DNA of 42,168 nt from Bacillus sp. ISL-55 (GTDB taxonomy: Bacteria > Bacillota > Bacilli > Bacillales > Cytobacillaceae), in contig NZ_JAGGQU010000046.1 in NCBI RefSeq assembly GCF_018613155.1, forward strand, positions 1 through 42,168. Reading direction: 5' to 3'. Each line of letters opens with the position of its first letter. Within the stretch, counting starts at the first letter, position 1. Shown here one piece after another: positions 7,807-15,713 of this stretch. Both the position numbers and the translations under genes were made by a program. The notes beneath the pieces were generated by a model. It saw nothing but the letters and a program-made list of their open reading frames with translations, was not told the origin of the DNA and did no database searches.

Positions 7807-8007
7807 ATGGAAAACGGTAAAGTAAAATGGTTTAACGCAGAAAAAGGTTTCGGATTCATCGAGCGCGAAGGTGGAGAAGACGTATTCGTACACTTCTCAG
7901 CTATCCAAGGCGAAGGCTTCAAGACTCTTGAAGAAGGCCAAGAAGTTTCTTTCGACGTTGAGCAAGGTGCTCGTGGACCACAAGCAGCTAACGTTACAAA
8001 ACTATAA
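7807..8007 (+). CDS. Cold-shock protein, CspA/CspB family
   Basis: The product is 66 residues, the standard size. It is a single OB-fold cold-shock domain with both RNA-binding motifs, KGFGFIE (RNP1) and VFVHF (RNP2), and the typical end [10 protein letters not shown]. It binds single-stranded RNA and DNA and acts as an RNA chaperone in the cytoplasm. Compared with the three B. subtilis paralogues it is mixed: the start [10 protein letters not shown] and the last residues resemble CspD, and the middle DVEQGARG resembles CspC, so I give no letter. AGGAGG lies 9 nt before the ATG. Codon choice looks strongly biased, as expected for a highly expressed gene. Confidence 0.97.
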   Translation: MENGKVKWFNAEKGFGFIEREGGEDVFVHFSAIQGEGFKTLEEGQEVSFDVEQGARGPQAANVTKL

Positions 8008-8026
8008 TAACGGATTAGCCCATACA

Positions 8027-8060
8027 AACAAGCTCTGAGTCATCAGAGCTTGTTTTTTTA
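8027..8060 (+). terminator. Terminator of the cold-shock gene
   Basis: ACAAGCTCTGA (8028-8038) pairs with TCAGAGCTTGT (8043-8053) around a 4-nt loop. A run of T follows. Confidence 0.92.
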
Positions 8061-8082
8061 TGTTCATATATATATTTGAATA

Positions 8083-8136
8083 TTAAAAAAACCCCACTCC
8101 AATTGAGTGGGGTTTAATGCGGTAAAGCAATGGTTG
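8083..8136 (-). ncRNA. Candidate short terminated transcript (about 50 nt)
   Basis: On the minus strand an extended -10 (TGCTATAAT, -10 at 8142-8147) with a TTCACA 19 nt upstream (8167-8172) predicts a start near 8135. A strong terminator follows almost at once: GAGTGGGGTT and AACCCCACTC arms (8105-8114, 8090-8099), then seven T. There is no open frame with a ribosome site between them. It could be a small RNA, or the hairpin may instead serve as a second terminator for the cold-shock gene, though its T tract favours the minus direction. Confidence 0.3.
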
Positions 8137-8411
8137 TTCTTATTATAGCATAAGTATTACAGACACTGTGAAAAAAGTTTTCGGATTATAAACTTTGTTG
8201 GTTATATCCACAATATATCGACCCCTTTAGTTCCCTTCAAATATTTGAGACCAGCAATAAACTTCAGGAATACGACAGCAATCCTTTGTAATAGACATAA
8301 TCATGCAATTTTATCAAAAATATCTGAATTTTCCATTGAAGTATCCATAATGGGAGTAGATAATAATGGTGTAGGCATATATTCATATTCTGGAGAATCC
8401 TGGGGGATACA

Positions 8412-9647
8412 ATGGTAGAGTTTATAAAAGATTTGATCCTGCATTTTTCAATTATATTATCGCTCGGCTTCATGTATAACTTTCTATGGATGCAGAAGCG
8501 CCCGGTATATAAGAAACAAGTCTTTAAAATGGCCATTTTAGCAGCGCTATTAATGACAATGGCGTTGCCTGTAAGATTCCATGGTGGCATGGAATTCGAC
8601 TTGAAGCTGATTCCAGTCTTCATTGCCTTTTTTTATCTAAGCAGGACCGATAGCTTTTTGCTTGTGGCTGTCCTGTTGTTATTGCAGGGATTTGTGGGGA
8701 TGGACAAGCTCCCGGTCACGGCTGTCAATTATATTGTCATATTAATTTTATTTTTTTCAGTTGAAAAATTATATAAGAACACAACTGTTACCAGAAAAAT
8801 TGCGCTCGGCCTTTTTGTGTACGGCATGATCACAACGACAAGACTTGCGGCAATGATCAACGCCGGCAAAGCGGAGGACTACCTTTATTTGCTTGTATTT
8901 TCACTCGTCTCTTTCGCTGCGCTCTCGGTAACTATTTATATTATTGAAATCACCAACCTGCAGCTAAAACTGATGCATGAGCTTCACAAAGCTGAGAAAT
9001 TTTCAGCAATCAGCCAGCTCGCAGCCTCGGTTGCCCATGAAATCCGCAATCCGATGACCACGATCAGAGGCTTCATGCAGGTGCTCCAGGGAGAACGTAA
9101 TTTGAATGATAACCAGAATCTCTTCATCACAATATCCCTTCAGGAGCTGGATCGCACCCAGACCATCATTGATAATTTCCTCTCGCTGGCAAAACCAAAT
9201 ACAGGGAGCATGGCGAAAATTGATTTGAGTGAACTTTTAACAGAAACGATTGATTTCATGAGATCCTATTCTCATCTCGCCAATACGGAATTGGTGGAGG
9301 CGATCGATAAGAATCTTTGCATCAAAGGTGATGCTCATGAAATCAGACAGGTTTTTATCAATATTTTAAAAAATGGAATTGAAGCTATGCCTTCCGGCGG
9401 AAGCATCTACATCATCGCCAAGGTCGACAAGAATAACGTAAGAATCCAGTTCCGGGATGAAGGCGTCGGGATGAACAAAGAGCAGCTCAACAGACTTGGC
9501 CATCCTTATTACTCCACGAAGGAAAAAGGAACAGGCCTCGGCATGATGATTTCCTTTGATATTATTCAAAGAATGAAAGGCAGAATCAATGTAGATAGTG
9601 CAGAAGGAAAAGGCACCACATTCACGATTCTCCTGCCATGTGAGTAA
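8412..9647 (+). CDS. Multi-helix membrane sensor histidine kinase
   Basis: The product is 411 residues. The N-terminal 180 residues form about six hydrophobic helices with short loops and no large external domain, so it probably senses within or through the membrane. The kinase core follows: H209 in ASVAHEIRNPMTTIRGF, the N box NILKNGIEAMPSGG, G1 DEGVGM and G2 GTGLGM. The layout (polytopic sensor, NPMT-type H-box, short HATPase) is that of the KinB/NtrB-like kinases which in Bacillus often feed the sporulation phosphorelay. No response regulator is adjacent, so it is an orphan, which supports that idea but does not prove it. GGGGG precedes the ATG. Confidence 0.88.
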   Translation: MVEFIKDLILHFSIILSLGFMYNFLWMQKRPVYKKQVFKMAILAALLMTMALPVRFHGGMEFDLKLIPVFIAFFYLSRTDSFLLVAVLLLLQGFVGMDKLPVTAVNYIVILILFFSVEKLYKNTTVTRKIALGLFVYGMITTTRLAAMINAGKAEDYLYLLVFSLVSFAALSVTIYIIEITNLQLKLMHELHKAEKFSAISQLAASVAHEIRNPMTTIRGFMQVLQGERNLNDNQNLFITISLQELDRTQTIIDNFLSLAKPNTGSMAKIDLSELLTETIDFMRSYSHLANTELVEAIDKNLCIKGDAHEIRQVFINILKNGIEAMPSGGSIYIIAKVDKNNVRIQFRDEGVGMNKEQLNRLGHPYYSTKEKGTGLGMMISFDIIQRMKGRINVDSAEGKGTTFTILLPCE

Positions 9648-9672
9648 TGGAATACTTTTCTGATAGGCGGAG

Positions 9673-10036
9673 GGCTCTATCGGCCAAACGGAAGGCGAAC
9701 GCGTGGGAAAATGTCCGATAGAGGGGCTCTATCGGCCAAACAGAAGGCGAACGCGCGGGAAAATGTCCGATAGAGGGGCTCTATCGGCCAAACAGAAGGC
9801 GAACGCGCGGAAAAGTGTCCGATAGAAGGGCTCTATCGGCCAAACGGAAGGTGAACGCGGGGAAAAGTGTCCGATAGAAAGGCTCTATCGGCCAAACAGA
9901 AGACGAACGCGGTGGAAAGTGTCCGATAGAAAGGCTCTATCGGCCAAACAGAAGACGAACGCGCGAGAAAATGTCCGATAGAAGGGCTCTATCGGCCAAA
10001 CGGAAGGCTTACGCGTGGAAAAGTGTCCGATAGAGA
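9673..10036. repeat. Tandem array, 52-bp period, 7 copies, hairpin at each junction
   Basis: Units start at 9673, 9725, 9777, 9829, 9881, 9933 and 9985, every interval exactly 52 bp although the units differ by substitutions. Each unit opens with CTATCGG and closes with CCGATAG. At unit junctions CCGATAGAG-GGG-CTCTATCGG makes a 9-bp stem with a 3-nt loop in the best copies. The interior is GC-rich with A-tracts. It lies between the sensor kinase gene and its probable terminator at 10079. Confidence 0.95.
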
Positions 10037-10078
10037 ACCTACTGTACAGACGGAAGCCAGAAAACGAGATTGTAAATG

Positions 10079-10113
10079 AAAGAGAAGGCAGATATGACGG
10101 TCTTCTCTTTTTG
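10079..10113 (+). terminator. Intrinsic terminator
   Basis: AAAGAGAAG (10079-10087) pairs with CTTCTCTTT (10102-10110), followed by further T. It probably ends read-through from the kinase gene through the 52-bp array. Confidence 0.7.
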
Positions 10114-10137
10114 TATAGGTTCATAAGTTTACGAGAA

Positions 10138-10475
10138 ATTTGTCGGAGTTAAGCAGTCGCCTTCGCTTTTCTGGTTGTCTAGCTGCGGCTCCTAACTCCT
10201 CGAGACGCTTGTCTAGTGTTGCCTCCTAGAAACGCCGAAACTTCAACTCCGCCGGCAGAAGCAAAAAGCGCTTCTTTGTCGGAGTCTCCAGTTTCTTCGT
10301 TTCTGGACAGTCGGCTATACATTTCAATTTCGGTCCTGCCAATGAAGTCAAAGAGCGACTTCACTGTCAGGCACTCCGAGGCACACGATGTGCTAGACCC
10401 GCCAGCCACAGGACGTGGCGTTATAGGCGGGCAGCGCTTGTCGGAGTTAAGCAGTCGCCTCCGCTTTTCTAGTTT
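10138..10475. repeat. Composite interspersed repeat made of several hairpins
   Basis: A 33-bp sequence (10139-10171) recurs almost exactly at 10440-10472, framing the element. A left-end motif (about 10174-10210, GTCTAGCTGCGGCTCC) is loosely the inverse of the right end. Between them lie a long imperfect hairpin (about 10229-10306), GAAGTC/GACTTC (about 10345-10363), GCACA/TGTGC (about 10381-10393) and CCCGCC/GGCGGG around CCAC/GTGG (about 10398-10431). Similar hairpin-rich elements ending in CGCCTCCGCTTTT-like sequence are, to my knowledge, dispersed in many Bacillaceae genomes. No protein is encoded. It ends about 100 nt upstream of mtnK. Confidence 0.75.
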
Positions 10476-10513
10476 GGAAGTATTTTTTAGTGCGTCGAAA
10501 TACAATCTTAAGC

Positions 10514-10542
10514 TATAATAATTTTTAAAAGATTCCTATAAT
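10514..10542 (+). promoter_or_regulatory. AT-rich mtnK upstream region with two TATAAT boxes
   Basis: TATAAT occurs at 10514-10519 and 10537-10542. Neither has a convincing -35. I find none of the conserved S-box (SAM riboswitch) segments that precede mtnK in B. subtilis; the composite repeat occupies that place. Confidence 0.35.
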
Positions 10543-10570
10543 TGTTTTTGCGGGAAAGGGGAAGAGAAGC

Positions 10571-11791
10571 ATGGCTGATTTTAATACTTACTTTTTAATG
10601 AATGCTGATGAGGTCATTTTATATGTAAAAGAAAAGACCGCTTTCTTTGATAAAGATGCTGAATTGAGCTGCACTGAAATTGGGGATGGCAATTTGAATT
10701 ATGTCTTCCGGGTGATTGATGAGCAATCGGGAAAGTCATTGATTGTTAAACAGGCTGGTGATACTGCGAGGATTTCCGATGAGTTCAAGCTTTCCACAAA
10801 CCGGATCAGGATTGAATCCAATGTGCTGAAGCTTCAAGGTGAACTGGCACCAGGTTTGGTCCCGGATGTCTATCTGTTTGATGATGTGATGAATTGCTGC
10901 GTGATGGAGGATCTTTCTGATCATACTATCCTCCGTACAGCGCTTAATGAAGGCCGTATTTTTCCAAAGCTTGCCGATGACATGACGACTTTCATGGTCA
11001 ATACGCTTCTGCTCACTTCGGATGTGGTCATGGAGCATAAAGCGAAAAAAGCGCTTGTCCAGGATTATATCAACCCTGAATTGTGCGAAATTTCGGAGGA
11101 CCTTGTATACTCTGAACCTTTCACTGACCATAACAGCCGAAATGACTTGTTCCCACCCAACAAAGAGTGGATTGAAGAGAATATATACGGAGATGATCAA
11201 CTCCGCTTTGAGGCTGCGAAGCTTAAGTTTGCTTTCATGACCAATGCTCAGGCGCTTGTGCATGGGGATTTGCATTCGGGTTCTGTTTTCGTAAAAGATG
11301 ATTCGACAAAAGTGATCGATCCTGAATTCGCGTTTTACGGGCCGATGGGTTATGACGTTGGCAACGTGGTTGCGAACCTGATGTTTGCATGGTCACGCGC
11401 ACATGTAATTAATGCTGATGAGAAGTATGTTTCCTGGCTTGAGGAGACGATTGAAGATACGGTAAACCTTTTTGCTGAAAAATTCCTGGCAAGCTGGAAT
11501 GAAAATGTCACGGAGGTCATGGCAAAGGAGCAGGGCTTCGACCGCTGGTACTTGGATTCTGTTCTTAAGGATACGGCATCGGTAACCGGTATGGAGATGA
11601 TCCGCCGTATTGCCGGCCTGGCGAAGGTCAAGGATTTGACGACAATTGCAGACGAAAAGCAGCGTGTAACAGCAGAGAGAATCTGCCTGTCTGCAGCGAA
11701 GCAGTTCATCTTGGAATCAGGCGGCTTCAAAACGGGCGAACAATTTTTAAAAGTATTAAAGGATTCAGCTTCAAGCCATAATATGCGATAA
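10571..11791 (+). CDS. mtnK: S-methyl-5-thioribose kinase
   Basis: The product is 406 residues, against about 397 in B. subtilis MtnK. It phosphorylates 5-methylthioribose at C1 using ATP, in the cytosol, as part of salvage of the sulfur compound left after polyamine synthesis. Kinase-fold markers fit the family: the glycine-rich loop [11 protein letters not shown] (36-46), the catalytic loop [10 protein letters not shown] (231-240), and the metal-binding [13 protein letters not shown] (250-262). GGAAAGGGGAAG precedes the ATG. It is followed 46 nt later by the class II aldolase gene. The usual partner mtnA (isomerase) is not in this window. Confidence 0.95.
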   Translation: MADFNTYFLMNADEVILYVKEKTAFFDKDAELSCTEIGDGNLNYVFRVIDEQSGKSLIVKQAGDTARISDEFKLSTNRIRIESNVLKLQGELAPGLVPDVYLFDDVMNCCVMEDLSDHTILRTALNEGRIFPKLADDMTTFMVNTLLLTSDVVMEHKAKKALVQDYINPELCEISEDLVYSEPFTDHNSRNDLFPPNKEWIEENIYGDDQLRFEAAKLKFAFMTNAQALVHGDLHSGSVFVKDDSTKVIDPEFAFYGPMGYDVGNVVANLMFAWSRAHVINADEKYVSWLEETIEDTVNLFAEKFLASWNENVTEVMAKEQGFDRWYLDSVLKDTASVTGMEMIRRIAGLAKVKDLTTIADEKQRVTAERICLSAAKQFILESGGFKTGEQFLKVLKDSASSHNMR

Positions 11792-11837
11792 TAGGACGTT
11801 CCCTATCTAGATTTTTAGAGAAAGAGAGGCGCATCGT

Positions 11838-12479
11838 ATGTTGCTTCTGGAAGAACGGATGAAAGTCGTAGAATACGGCAAGAAAATCATTTCTAGCGGC
11901 CTGACAAAAGGAACAGGTGGAAATATCAGCATTTTCAATCGAGAGAAGCAGCTGGTTGCCATCAGTCCGAGCGGAATCGATTATTTCGAAACCAAGCCTG
12001 AGGATGTTGTCATCATTAATTTGGATGGCGAAATCGTCGATGGCGAGAAAAAGCCGTCGAGTGAGCTTGACATGCATTTGATTTTTTACCAGCGCCGCGA
12101 AGATTTAAACGCGCTTGTCCACACCCACTCGCCCTATGCAAAAACGATAGCCACACTTGGCTGGGACATTCCGCCGATCACTTATTTGGTGGCGTTTGCC
12201 GGTCCGAATGTAAGGTGCGCTCCCTATGCCACATTTGGAACGAAGGAGCTTGCCGAAAAGGCATTTGAAGGCATGGTGGATAGAAGAGCTGTGCTGTTGG
12301 CGAACCACGGTATGATTGCCGGTGCCCATAACATCGAAACAGCATTTACAGTCGCTGAGGAAATCGAGTTCAGCGCTCAGATTTATTATCAGGCGAAAGC
12401 GATTGGCGAGCCAACAGAACTTACTGAAGAAGAAATGGCAGTTCTGTTCAGGAAATTTGAAAGTTACGGCCAGAGATGA
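11838..12479 (+). CDS. Class II aldolase, fuculose-1-phosphate aldolase-like
   Basis: The product is 213 residues, the size of FucA-type enzymes. Family residues are present: the phosphate-binding GTGGNIS (25-31) and SPSG (43-46), the catalytic Glu in SSELDMH (E76), and zinc ligands in HTH (H95, H97) and ANHG (H157). These aldolases use zinc to cleave a ketose-1-phosphate to dihydroxyacetone phosphate plus an aldehyde. Next to mtnK the likely substrate is 5-methylthioribulose-1-phosphate or 5-deoxyribulose-1-phosphate (the DHAP-shunt type of salvage), which is inference from context. AGAGAGG lies 8 nt before the ATG. A terminator follows at once. Confidence 0.88.
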   Translation: MLLLEERMKVVEYGKKIISSGLTKGTGGNISIFNREKQLVAISPSGIDYFETKPEDVVIINLDGEIVDGEKKPSSELDMHLIFYQRREDLNALVHTHSPYAKTIATLGWDIPPITYLVAFAGPNVRCAPYATFGTKELAEKAFEGMVDRRAVLLANHGMIAGAHNIETAFTVAEEIEFSAQIYYQAKAIGEPTELTEEEMAVLFRKFESYGQR

Positions 12480-12480
12480 T

Positions 12481-12511
12481 GACCCTCTATTTTGAGGGTT
12501 TTTCTTTTTTT
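12481..12511 (+). terminator. Terminator of the mtnK-aldolase operon
   Basis: ACCCTC (12482-12487) pairs with GAGGGT (12494-12499), followed by TTTTCTTTTTTT. It begins right after the aldolase stop codon. Confidence 0.88.
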
Positions 12512-12609
12512 GTCTGGGACTCTGAAACAACCTCCTCTTGCCTTTAGTCGGCCTGATAAGTTTTCGGTCCATTTTATAGTTAACTGTCAGCTATATTTCA
12601 TAAAAGGGA

Positions 12610-12638
12610 ATCACAAAGTCACCAGATTATGCTATGAT
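12610..12638 (+). promoter_or_regulatory. Promoter of the 45-residue membrane protein gene
   Basis: ATCACA (12610-12615) and TATGAT (12633-12638) are 17 nt apart, with TGC before the -10 (extended -10). Confidence 0.5.
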
Positions 12639-12696
12639 TATGAAAAGAAAAAAATGGACTTAATGGATAGTTTTACTAGAGGGGGACAGGCTGGCT

Positions 12697-12834
12697 ATGA
12701 GAGCAAGGACAAGGAAGAGTGAACCTTTTTCATTTGATAAACTGAAGGATTTTTTCACTACTGTGATTCTGCATCTTAGTTTTTATGCCTTCATCGTGTT
12801 TCTCGTAGTTTTTTTCATTGATAATTTTAGCTAA
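12697..12834 (+). CDS. Single-helix membrane microprotein, 45 residues
   Basis: This short frame starts with ATG at 12697 and ends with TAA at 12832-12834. The first 10 residues are basic (MRARTRKSEP). An amphipathic stretch (FSFDKLKDFF) and one hydrophobic helix (about 23-42, rich in Phe, Val and Leu) follow, so the N terminus is probably cytoplasmic. A GAGGGGG site lies 10-11 nt upstream, a little far. It has its own promoter and a strong terminator 10 nt after the stop. I do not recognise the family. Confidence 0.6.
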   Translation: MRARTRKSEPFSFDKLKDFFTTVILHLSFYAFIVFLVVFFIDNFS

Positions 12835-12842
12835 ATACATAA

Positions 12843-12882
12843 AACAAAACACAGCTGCCGTGATTGGCAGCTGTGTTTTATT
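12843..12882. terminator. Bidirectional terminator
   Basis: AAAACACAGCTGCC (12846-12859) pairs with GGCAGCTGTGTTTT (12866-12879) around a 6-nt loop. It serves the small gene (+) and the converging channel gene (-). Confidence 0.9.
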
Positions 12883-12885
12883 CTA

Positions 12886-14610
12886 TTATGGATTGAACGG
12901 ATTGTCGTGGTTATGCGGATCCATAGGATTATGGTTTCTGTTTTGGTTCGGATTGTTCAAGTTTGGACCAGTTCCAGGGTTCTGGTTCGGATTGTTCAGG
13001 TTTGGACCAGTTCCAGGGTTCTGGTTCAGGTTATTCAAGTTTGGCGGTGTTGCCGGATTCGGGTTGGTAGGGCTGTTTTTTTTCATTTTCTGCTGTTGAA
13101 CCGCCGCTTGGTCAATGCTGGTTTTTTCGATTTTTTCATCGAACTTGGTCAGGTATTTCGATGCGAAGTTCTTGCCGCCCAGACCGAATGCCAAGCCGAA
13201 TGCGAGCGCCAGCCCTCCAAGTGTCAGGATGAACGCCGCGTTCACGATTGCTGGTGCTACTCCAAGCTGGTCAAGTGCCATGAAGACCGCAATGGTGATG
13301 ATCGCATATTTTGCGACAGTTGCCAGCACATTTGAAGAGTCCCCTTGCAGGATGCTGCTGAGTACTTTCTTTGCAAGGCCGCCGAGCCATAGGCCGACAC
13401 CAAGGATAACAATCGCTGCAATCACATGAGGCAGATAAGCAATGACGCCTCGTGCCAGGTCGACGAAGAAATCAAGGTTTACTACATTCAATGCTTCAGC
13501 TACAAATAGCAGGACGACGATGACCTGGACGATATAGCCGACAATTTCCGATAAGCTTAATGAGTTAGGACGCTTTGCTGCGCCACCTACAATTACTCCT
13601 TTAAAATAGGAGTCGAAACCAATTCTTCTTAATAAATCAGCAGTGAATTTCTTCAGCCATTTACCAAGCCATAGGCCGATCATGACAAGAATGATGGCCA
13701 CGACGATATTTGGAATCATCGTCAGGATGTCATTCAACATTGCGATGGCTGGTTCAGATATTCCATCGACATCAAGTCGCTCGAGAGCGGCGATGACAGT
13801 CGGGATTAATATCAAGACGAAAGCAACAGTGCCGATCACGCGTGAAAGGCTAGTGCCTTCAAATAAGCGGGAAAGCCCGAAACGCTGGACTAAGGTTTCA
13901 GTGCCAATGCTCTGTAAAAAGTTCGTCAGGATATCACGAACAATTTTAGCAACAAAGTAACCGACTAAAAGAATCAGCGCTGCTGCAAAAAGTTTAGGAA
14001 TGAAGGAAAGGATCCCTGCGATCATGTTTTCGAAAGGCTCTGAAACGCCATGCAGGTTCAGTGCGGACAATACGGCCGGCAATGCCATCAGCAAGACAAG
14101 ATAGAAAACGATGTTCGCGACTTTATCAACTGCACTCGTCGTCTGAGAATTGTCGTCCGTAAGCTTGTACTTGCTTAATTTTTCATGGACACCTAGCGTC
14201 TTGCCGCCCTTCTGGATCAGGAATTTCAAGCCTGAAGCAATCAGCCAGGCAAATAATAGAATCAATCCTGCTTTCAGGATATTAGGAATCGCTGCGGCAA
14301 TCGTAGAGAACATTCCGACGAGCGGCTCCGTTAAAACATATAAATCTAAAATATTCAGGAACATGATGAAGACAAATACTAGAATTAAAATATAGACAAT
14401 TTTGCTGATGATTTTTTCAGCTGAGTACTTTTTATTGTTCACATTCGAAAAAAGCTTGTTATCAAGACTTGTCTTTTGAAGCCCCTTGTAAACTGCTTTT
14501 TCTATCAATTTTGCAACAAGCCATCCGACGAGCAGGACTGCAAGCGCAATCAGCACATTTGGGAGTTTGCCAAGAATGCTGTCCCAGCCATTATAAAAAT
14601 TATTGTTCAA
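12886..14610 (-). CDS. MscS-like / conserved TM-helix channel protein with repetitive tail
   Basis: The product is about 574 residues. The N-terminal 490 residues hold roughly a dozen hydrophobic helices in four or five repeated blocks, each a pair of helices with the pattern PN(V/I)..A...L..GW..AK (the conserved TM-helix repeat of CmpX-like proteins). The last block ends with LALAFGLAFGLGGKNFASKYL, the MscS-type pore-lining segment. The last 75 residues are low-complexity Asn/Pro/Gly with near-perfect 13-residue repeats (PNLNNPNQNPGTG). Such proteins are annotated as mechanosensitive channels; conductance here is unproven. I place the start at TTG 14610, with AAGGAG 8 nt upstream; the GTG at 14619 overlaps that site. 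Confidence 0.82.
   Translation of the reverse strand: MNNNFYNGWDSILGKLPNVLIALAVLLVGWLVAKLIEKAVYKGLQKTSLDNKLFSNVNNKKYSAEKIISKIVYILILVFVFIMFLNILDLYVLTEPLVGMFSTIAAAIPNILKAGLILLFAWLIASGLKFLIQKGGKTLGVHEKLSKYKLTDDNSQTTSAVDKVANIVFYLVLLMALPAVLSALNLHGVSEPFENMIAGILSFIPKLFAAALILLVGYFVAKIVRDILTNFLQSIGTETLVQRFGLSRLFEGTSLSRVIGTVAFVLILIPTVIAALERLDVDGISEPAIAMLNDILTMIPNIVVAIILVMIGLWLGKWLKKFTADLLRRIGFDSYFKGVIVGGAAKRPNSLSLSEIVGYIVQVIVVLLFVAEALNVVNLDFFVDLARGVIAYLPHVIAAIVILGVGLWLGGLAKKVLSSILQGDSSNVLATVAKYAIITIAVFMALDQLGVAPAIVNAAFILTLGGLALAFGLAFGLGGKNFASKYLTKFDEKIEKTSIDQAAVQQQKMKKNSPTNPNPATPPNLNNLNQNPGTGPNLNNPNQNPGTGPNLNNPNQNRNHNPMDPHNHDNPFNP
12945..13050. repeat. 39-bp coding repeats in the channel gene tail
   Basis: Two near-identical 39-bp units (starting 12945 and 12984) and a diverged third encode 13-residue Asn/Pro/Gly repeats at the C terminus of the minus-strand channel gene. 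The length is a multiple of three, so copy-number change would keep frame. Confidence 0.85.
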
Positions 14611-14899
14611 ACCTCTCACTCCTTATTTAAATTGGACTTTCAAAGCGAGCTGCGGATGTGTATGGATAAGAACTAGAACTAGTGCAGCATCAACCTGTGA
14701 AAAAAGTACTTAGTTAGCTAGCAAGCATACTTTAATCTACCCAAATATTGTCTGTGTAAACAAAGCAGAGAATCTTGTCTTATGAGGAAGAGATGTTTTG
14801 GAAAATCGATATTAAAAGAGAGAGTAAAGGGATTGTTGCTGGTATTTTAATGATGTCTTCAATTATTAGCGATTGATTTGAGAGGGGCATTTAATAAAA

Positions 14900-14923
14900 A
14901 AAACCGGGCAATCGCCCGGTTAT
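14900..14923 (-). terminator. Terminator overlapping the DedA stop codon
   Basis: AACCGGGC (14902-14909) pairs with GCCCGGTT (14914-14921). On the minus strand it is followed by a run of T. The stop codon (14920-14922) lies within the first arm as transcribed. Confidence 0.88.
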
Positions 14924-15498
14924 GCTTTCTTTGATCTTTTTAAATACGCGTAAATCAGGTATCCGACAATCACGACAACTCCTAAAATGATCGTGAGCAT
15001 CGCGAAGTTTTCTTCAATGAATGGCATTGCTTTGTCACCTAGAGCAACGATGATCGCTGCTTCAAGGAAGAAGCGCAGGCCTCGTCCAATGATGGACCAG
15101 ATGATTAATGTTGGAATCTTCACATTGGAGATTCCGGAAAAAATCGTGAACACTTTGTATGGGATTGGAGTGAATCCAGCTATTAAAATCGCCATCGCGC
15201 CGTACTTATTGAAGTACCCTTCTACTAGGGCGATTTTTTCTTCTTTTATAAAATAGCGCAGAATTGGTCGGCCAACTTTTTTACCAATGTACCAGCCAAG
15301 CAGGGCACCGATTACAGAACCTGCTGTTGTAATGAAGGCATACCAGAGTGCCTTGTCAGGATTGGCAATACCCATTGGGATCATCAAGACATCAGGCGGA
15401 ATCGGGAAAAAGGAAGATTCCAGGAAAGACACGAAGAATAGTCCCCAGGAACCAAATTCAAGCAGCCATTCTTCAAACGCATGTATCCATTCAGACAT
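14920..15498 (-). CDS. DedA / VTT-domain membrane protein
   Basis: The product is 192 residues with about four to five hydrophobic segments. Family signatures are clear: ESSFFPIPPDVLMIPMG near the start (E-x-x-x-P-x-P-x-(E/D)), a GALLGWYIGKKVGRP turn, GFTPIPYKVFTIFSG and GRGLRFFLE (the G-x-x-x-R motif). DedA/VTT proteins are lipid scramblases or undecaprenyl-phosphate and phosphatidylethanolamine transporters in different species; which lipid this one moves cannot be told. AAAGGAGA precedes the ATG by about 10 nt. It is monocistronic on the minus strand. Confidence 0.92.
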   Translation of the reverse strand: MSEWIHAFEEWLLEFGSWGLFFVSFLESSFFPIPPDVLMIPMGIANPDKALWYAFITTAGSVIGALLGWYIGKKVGRPILRYFIKEEKIALVEGYFNKYGAMAILIAGFTPIPYKVFTIFSGISNVKIPTLIIWSIIGRGLRFFLEAAIIVALGDKAMPFIEENFAMLTIILGVVVIVGYLIYAYLKRSKKA

Positions 15499-15713
15499 GA
15501 AACAGTATCTCCTTTAAGTTGTTATAGGAAGGCCGCAAAATGAGCCTAGTAAAAAGTATACCATGTTTAATTCTGCGAGAGCCAACTATTTCAGTAATGC
15601 GTTACTCGGGCGGGTTATAATCAGCCGCAGGTAAAAGATAAGTCAGCGATTATTAATTTTTAGGCTAAAAGTGGTACTCTATTAAGGAACTCGATAAAAA
15701 GAGAGGGTTGTCT

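Noticed and set aside
10179-10518. Two overlapping frames (+ and -) of about 100 residues
   Set aside because: Both lie inside the hairpin-rich composite repeat, are mirror images of each other, and lack ribosome sites.
10475-10570. SAM riboswitch before mtnK
   Set aside because: I looked for S-box conserved segments and terminator hairpins and found none in the space available.
12907-13429. Plus-strand frames opposite the channel gene tail
   Set aside because: They arise from the 39-bp coding repeats and biased codons of the minus-strand gene.
14793-14876. 27-codon frame between the channel and DedA genes
   Set aside because: Only a weak GAGGAAG site, no promoter or terminator of its own, and too short to judge.
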